The notes under the pieces are model-generated. The model was given only the letters and a program-made list of their open reading frames with translations, was not told the origin of the DNA and did no database searches. A stretch of DNA of 64,000 bases from DATATV01 sp036268615 (GTDB lineage: Bacteria; Actinomycetota; Actinomycetes; Mycobacteriales; Pseudonocardiaceae): NCBI GenBank assembly GCA_036268615.1, contig DATATV010000121.1, positions 62,001 through 126,000 of the forward strand, in the 5' to 3' direction. The stretch's first letter is position 1. The number at the start of each line of letters is the position of its first letter. Both the position numbers and the translations under genes were made by a program. Shown one piece after another: positions 60,235-64,000 of this stretch.

Positions 60235-61719
60235 ATGGCGGTTCGGGGAAGCGCACGCCGGCACTTGTTGCCCGGGACGAAAGGGCTGGTCGCCGGCCTG
60301 GTGGCGGTGCTGGCGGCGGCTCTCGTGGCGGGCTGCGCCGGTCAGGCGATCAGCGGCGGCGCGCAGCCGACCGGTGACATCGATCCCGGCAACGTCGCAG
60401 GCCTGCCGGTGACCAACGGCCCCAGCGGGCTCAAGCCGGGCGTGGCCAACGCCGACCTGACGGTGACCAACGGCAACGGCGGCGCGATGGACACGCTGTC
60501 GGTCGACGCGCTGTCCGACATCTTCGACTTCTGGTCCACCGCGCTGCCGCAGGACTTCGGCAAGCAGTTCACCCCGGTCAAGAAGCTGATCTCCTACGAC
60601 TCCAACGGCACCGACATCAAGGTCTGCGGCGGCCAGGACAGCCAGGGCGTCGAGAACGCGTTCTACTGCCCGGTGGACGACAGCGTGGCCTGGGACCGCG
60701 GCGCGCTGCTGCCCTCGCTGGACAAGATGTTCGGGCCGATGGCCGTGGTCACCGTGTTCGCCCACGAGATGGGCCACGCGATCCAGTTCCGGCTCGGCTC
60801 GGTCAACCAGGCGACGCCGACCATCGTCAAGGAACAGCAGGCCGACTGCTACGCGGGCGCGTTCATGCGCTGGGTGGCCGGCGGCAACGCGCCGCACTTC
60901 CAGCTGTCCACCGGTGCCGGGCTCAACCAGGTGTTGGCCACGATGATGTTCATCCGCGACCAGGTGGGCTCGACCGCGACCGACGACCAGGCCCACGGCA
61001 GCGCGTTCGACCGGGTCACCGCGTTCCAGTTCGGCTTCCAGAGCGGACCGGTGCGCTGCAACAAGATCGACGAGCGGGAGATCCAGCAGCGGATCACCGA
61101 ACTCGGCTTCACCGCCGCCTCCAAGGCCGGCAACAACGTCCCGGTGGACACCCAGACGGTCACCCTGTTGCAGCAGAGCCTGGACGCGGCGTTCAAGCAG
61201 AACTCGGCGCACCCGCCGCAGATCGTGAACGGCGGCGGCGCCTGCACCGGTGGCACGAGCACGCCACCGGCGTCCTTCTGCCCGACCGAGAACACGATCA
61301 GTATCAACGAGACCCAACTCAACAAGATCGCCCAGTTACCGGCCGACGACGAGCCGACGGTGACCAGCACCGGTCTCGGTGACTTCGCCGCGTTTGCCGA
61401 GATCGCCTCGCGCTACGCCCTGTCGGTGCAGAAGTCGCTGGGCATCTCGCTGACCGACAAGAACGCCGGCCTGCGCACGGCCTGCCTGACCGGCGCGTGG
61501 GCCGGGGTGACCAGGCATCGGTTCGCCGACGGTCCACAGCAGCAACTGCTGCTCGGGCCGGGCGACCTGGACGAGGCAGTCGCCGAACTGCTCGGACCGA
61601 GCAGCCTGATCGCCGCGGACGTGAACGGCACTCGCGTCCCGGCCGGCTTCGCCCGGGTGCAGTCCTTCCAGATCGGCTTCCTCAAGGGCGCCAGCCAGTG
61701 CACCACCCAGTTCGACTGA
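60235..61719 (+). CDS. Neutral zinc metallopeptidase lipoprotein
   Basis: A 494-aa exported lipoprotein: hydrophobic stretch VAGLVAVLAAALVAGC with a lipobox LVAGC. The zinc site is HEMGH (H177-E178-H181), with a further acid in KEQQADCYAGAF. Matches the Zn_peptidase family of putative neutral metallopeptidases. ATG at 60235 (MAVRGSARRHLL) is preferred; a GTG-started N-terminus upstream would be slightly longer. Ends at hairpin 61727-61769. Confidence 0.85.
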   Translation: MAVRGSARRHLLPGTKGLVAGLVAVLAAALVAGCAGQAISGGAQPTGDIDPGNVAGLPVTNGPSGLKPGVANADLTVTNGNGGAMDTLSVDALSDIFDFWSTALPQDFGKQFTPVKKLISYDSNGTDIKVCGGQDSQGVENAFYCPVDDSVAWDRGALLPSLDKMFGPMAVVTVFAHEMGHAIQFRLGSVNQATPTIVKEQQADCYAGAFMRWVAGGNAPHFQLSTGAGLNQVLATMMFIRDQVGSTATDDQAHGSAFDRVTAFQFGFQSGPVRCNKIDEREIQQRITELGFTAASKAGNNVPVDTQTVTLLQQSLDAAFKQNSAHPPQIVNGGGACTGGTSTPPASFCPTENTISINETQLNKIAQLPADDEPTVTSTGLGDFAAFAEIASRYALSVQKSLGISLTDKNAGLRTACLTGAWAGVTRHRFADGPQQQLLLGPGDLDEAVAELLGPSSLIAADVNGTRVPAGFARVQSFQIGFLKGASQCTTQFD

Positions 61720-61726
61720 CCCGCAG

Positions 61727-61769
61727 ATGACTGAGGGGCGCCGTCCGGTGGACAGCGCCCCTCAGTCAT
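61727..61769. terminator. Bidirectional 15-bp hairpin
   Basis: Perfect 15-bp arms (61727-61741 and 61755-61769) around a 13-nt loop, between convergent stops at 61719 and 61782. Confidence 0.72.
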
Positions 61770-61781
61770 GCGAAGACCAGG

Positions 61782-62783
61782 TCAGAACAGCGCGCTGGCC
61801 AGGTTGCGACGGGCGGCGGCGACCCGGGGGTCCTCCGGCGGAAACAGCTCGAACAGGTCCACCAACTGCTGGCGGACCCGGTCGCGGTCGTCGCCCGCGC
61901 TGCGCCGCACGGCGTTGATCAGGCGCTTGAACGCGTCCTCCACCCGCTGGTCGGCGAGTTCCGCGTCGGCCGCGGCGAGTTGGGCGTCCACGTCGTCGGG
62001 CGCGGCGTCCGCACGGGCGATCGAGGACGCGTCGGCGTTGGTCACCCTGGCCAGGAAGCGGACCTGGGCCAGCGCCACCTTGGCCTGCTCGTTGGCCGGC
62101 TCCTCGTCGAGAATGTGCCGGTAGGCGGCTTCCGCCTGGTCGAAGTCGCCGGCTTCGAGGGCGTCCTCGGCGGCGGTGAACCGCGGGTCCTCCGGTTCCT
62201 CGGCCGGCTCGGCCTCGACCACGTCCGGCACGCCCGCGGACTGCTCCGCGGCGCTGATGCCGGGCAGCCGGTCACGCAGCGCGTCCAGCAACGCGGCCAA
62301 CCACTCGCGCACCTGCGGCTCGGGCAACGCGCCGGAGAAGGCGTCGATCGGCTGGCCGCCGGCGATGGCCACCACGGTGGGGATGGACTGCACGCCGAAC
62401 AGCTGGGAGATCCTCGGGTTGGCGTCCACGTCCACGGTGGCCAGAATCCAGGCCCCGTTGGCCTCCCCGGCCAGCCGTTCCAGCACCGGCGAGAGCTGCT
62501 TGCACGGACCGCACCACTCGGCCCACAGGTCCACCACGACCGGGACCTGGAGCGAACGCTCCACCACCTCGGTCTGGAAGTTCTCCTCGGTGGCCTCGAT
62601 CACCCAGTTGCCGGAGGCGGCGGTCGCGCCACCACCGGGCTCGCCGGACACCGAAGGCGGAGCGGTCGCCGCGCGGTTGGCCGCGTCCGCCCGCGCCTTC
62701 AGCGCGGACAGGTCGACCGCACCGGACAGCGCGGCGGACAGGGCAACGTTCTGGCGTGGATCTGACCTCGTCACGTTATCCAT
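61782..62783 (-). CDS. Thioredoxin-domain TPR protein (CnoX-like)
   Basis: A 333-aa protein. A disordered Ala/Gly-rich lead (1-60), then a thioredoxin domain with the WCGPC active site near residue 92 (DLWAEWCGPCKQLSPVLERL) and IPTVVAIAGGQP. The C-terminal half is helical TPR repeats (DFDQAEAAYRHILDEEPANEQAK). This domain order is that of CnoX/YbbN-type chaperone-linked thioredoxins. Convergent with the metallopeptidase gene. Confidence 0.88.
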   Translation of the reverse strand: MDNVTRSDPRQNVALSAALSGAVDLSALKARADAANRAATAPPSVSGEPGGGATAASGNWVIEATEENFQTEVVERSLQVPVVVDLWAEWCGPCKQLSPVLERLAGEANGAWILATVDVDANPRISQLFGVQSIPTVVAIAGGQPIDAFSGALPEPQVREWLAALLDALRDRLPGISAAEQSAGVPDVVEAEPAEEPEDPRFTAAEDALEAGDFDQAEAAYRHILDEEPANEQAKVALAQVRFLARVTNADASSIARADAAPDDVDAQLAAADAELADQRVEDAFKRLINAVRRSAGDDRDRVRQQLVDLFELFPPEDPRVAAARRNLASALF

Positions 62784-62794
62784 CCTGACATGCG

Positions 62795-62840
62795 CCCTGC
62801 CGCGCCGGCGGCGAGGGAGGGCGAGGAGCGAAGCGACCTC
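62795..62840 (+). repeat. Dispersed ~45-bp repeat, copy 4
   Basis: Begins CCCTGCCGCGCCGGCGGCGA and ends AGGAGCGAAGCGACCTC, plus orientation. It lies between the thioredoxin gene start and the SalK-like gene end, 37 bp from the latter. Confidence 0.8.
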
Positions 62841-62877
62841 TGCGAACCCAATTTTAGGCCCGTTGCGAGCCGCCGCA

Positions 62878-63777
62878 TCAATCGCCGAGTTCCTGCACAG
62901 CGTTCAACCCCATCGGATTGACCCGCATGGCGTCGTTCTGCTCGGCCAACCGGCGGGCGAACGGCGTGAGCACAGCCGCCAGCCGCTCGGTGCCGGCCCC
63001 ACCGAGGGCCTGCCACGGACGGGCCGCGGCCCGATCGGTGCGCTGCTCCACGTCGTGGCGCAGGGCCCTGCCCGCGGCGGTGATGCCGTCCTCGGCGGCC
63101 ACCAGGCCGCGCAGAGCCAACCGCTCGACCGCGGCCGCCCAGTCGGGCTCCGGCCACCCCCGGGCGGCCCGGATGTACTCCGGATCGATGCCGCGTTCGG
63201 CGGCGAACAACACCAGTGTCTCCACCGGATCGAGGTCGGCCGCGACCAGCGCGGCCACGTGCCCGTCGCCCCGGGACTCGCGCAACACCGTGCTGGCCTG
63301 CCAGAGCACCAGGTGCGGCGCGCTCGGCCAGGGCAGCAGCGCGTTGGCAGCGGCCAGCGGGCGACCCGCGGTCTGCGCCGCGCCTGCGGCGGTCCGGGCG
63401 AGTTCGGCGGCCTCGGCCACCTCCGGGCCGGCCAGCACGTCCGCGCCGAGCATCCGGCTCAACGCGGCATCCGCACCGGCCAGCCGGGTGTCCAGGAACG
63501 CGGCCGGCGAGGCGACCCGCCACGCGTCCGGCAGCGCGCGGCGCACCAGCGAGGGGTGGAAGTTGTAGAACGCCGACACCACCGTCTCCGGCTCGGCCGC
63601 GCCGAGCGGGGCGACGCGCATCCCGAAGTATCCCATCCAGCCGCCCTTGCAGCCCAGCGCGTCGGTGGCGGCCCGCGACTCCGGGGTGAAAAAGGTGACG
63701 TCGTGGTAGGTCTCGAACCGCAGCCACATCCGCCGACTGGTCGCAGCGTCGACAGTGGCTGCTGCGTGCTCGTTCAC
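62878..63777 (-). CDS. SalK/SCO6745-like protein
   Basis: A 299-aa protein of the actinomycete SalK (SCO6745) type: N-terminal TSRRMWLRFETYHDVTFFTP, ALGCKGGWMGYFGMRVAPLG, and a C-terminal winged-helix-like part. No catalytic motif is known to me. GTG at 63777 (VNEHAAATVD) is preferred because AGGA lies 8 bp upstream; a TTG at 63819 is less likely. Flanked by repeat copies 4 and 5. Confidence 0.8.
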   Translation of the reverse strand: MNEHAAATVDAATSRRMWLRFETYHDVTFFTPESRAATDALGCKGGWMGYFGMRVAPLGAAEPETVVSAFYNFHPSLVRRALPDAWRVASPAAFLDTRLAGADAALSRMLGADVLAGPEVAEAAELARTAAGAAQTAGRPLAAANALLPWPSAPHLVLWQASTVLRESRGDGHVAALVAADLDPVETLVLFAAERGIDPEYIRAARGWPEPDWAAAVERLALRGLVAAEDGITAAGRALRHDVEQRTDRAAARPWQALGGAGTERLAAVLTPFARRLAEQNDAMRVNPMGLNAVQELGD

Positions 63778-63830
63778 GGGGTTGATCCTAAAACTGGGGT
63801 GGGAAAGTGCGGCGGACAACCGGGGCGGAA

Positions 63831-63876
63831 GAGGTCGCTTCGCTCCTGGCCCTCCCTCGTCGCTGGCGCGCCAGGG
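63831..63876 (-). repeat. Dispersed ~45-bp repeat, copy 5
   Basis: Minus orientation (GAGGTCGCTTCGCTCCTGGC at the left end; ends CGCGCCAGGG). Lies between the SalK-like gene and the acyl-CoA mutase gene. Confidence 0.8.
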
Positions 63877-63882
63877 CTGACG

Positions 63883-64000
63883 TCAAAAGCGGGCTGGTTC
63901 GGTGTAGGTGCCCCAGACGCCTCGCAGTGCGTCGCAGATCTCGCCGAGGGTCGCCTCGGCCCTGGCCGCGGCGAGCATCGGCTCGATCAGGTTGCCCTCC
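63883..64000 (-). CDS. C-terminal end of an acyl-CoA mutase large subunit (partial)
   Basis: The last 39 codons are present; the rest lies beyond the window. The stretch AAARAEATLGEICDALRGV followed by WGTYTEPARF is the standard C-terminal end of the methylmalonyl-CoA mutase-family large subunit. Substrate (methylmalonyl-CoA, isobutyryl-CoA) cannot be told from this piece. Stop codon at 63883-63885. Confidence 0.65.
   Translation of the reverse strand, partial: EGNLIEPMLAAARAEATLGEICDALRGVWGTYTEPARF

Overview
The window is high-GC actinobacterial DNA. Short intergenic gaps, many GTG/TTG starts and 4-bp stop/start overlaps (ATGA, GTGA) fit that. The gene order follows the Mycobacterium tuberculosis Rv3001c-Rv3041c segment (recalled from memory): ilvCNB, a CFP-6-like PH protein, DoxX, an LppZ-like lipoprotein, gatBAC, an ACT protein, ligA, a MetE-like protein, mnmA, cysteine desulfurase, PlsC and GNAT acyltransferases, etfAB, then a methyltransferase/GH57/GT4 group and a downstream operon. 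The content of the inserted genes suggests a Pseudonocardiales-type actinomycete, not a mycobacterium. The genus cannot be fixed from sequence alone.

Layout. 1-2.3 kb: a divergent MFS exporter and MarR regulator. 2.3-6 kb: the ilvB-ilvN-ilvC operon on the minus strand, with a readable promoter, a leaderless 15-aa leader peptide carrying Ile-Leu-Val-Leu, and an attenuator. 6-10.6 kb: PH-domain protein, secreted G1-type peptidase, ilvD (branched-chain amino acid synthesis again) and DoxX. 10.7-16.2 kb: 2-hydroxyacid dehydrogenase, alpha/beta hydrolase, lipoprotein beta-propeller and a secreted glutaminase whose Tat signal is out of frame. 16.2-25.5 kb: gatC-gatA-small membrane protein-gatB, ACT protein, ligA with a coupled acetyltransferase, an unknown gene and a MetE-like protein.

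25.5-35.6 kb is an accessory insertion between ligA and mnmA. It holds a mannose-family PTS (IIB, IIC, IID, IIA) with a DasR-type operator, a neutral-ceramidase-like hydrolase, a TIR-transmembrane-WD40 protein with a SLATT/DUF4231 membrane partner, and a divergent LysR/PLP-dehydratase pair. The TIR/SLATT pair is the best candidate here for an undescribed immune or signalling module.

35.6-45.8 kb: mnmA and cysteine desulfurase (tRNA thiolation), an OlsB/OlsA-like acyltransferase pair, etfB-etfA, DegV, a secreted GH3 glycosidase and a lone SLOG-fold protein. 45.8-55.6 kb: an F420-type nitroreductase-like protein, a methyltransferase-GH57-GT4 run resembling the mycobacterial methylglucose lipopolysaccharide genes, a decayed VapBC pair, and a six-gene minus-strand operon (ABC ATPase, enoyl-CoA hydratase, two methyltransferases, hexapeptide acyltransferase, isochorismatase-fold hydrolase). 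55.6-64 kb: cysteine dioxygenase-rhodanese behind a Cys-containing leader peptide, alpha-glucan phosphorylase, a CBS protein, a zinc metallopeptidase lipoprotein, a thioredoxin-TPR protein, a SalK-like protein and the 3' end of an acyl-CoA mutase gene.

A dispersed ~45-bp repeat occurs five times (13.86, 13.96, 35.47, 62.80 and 63.83 kb). I saw no tRNA, rRNA, CRISPR array or insertion sequence.
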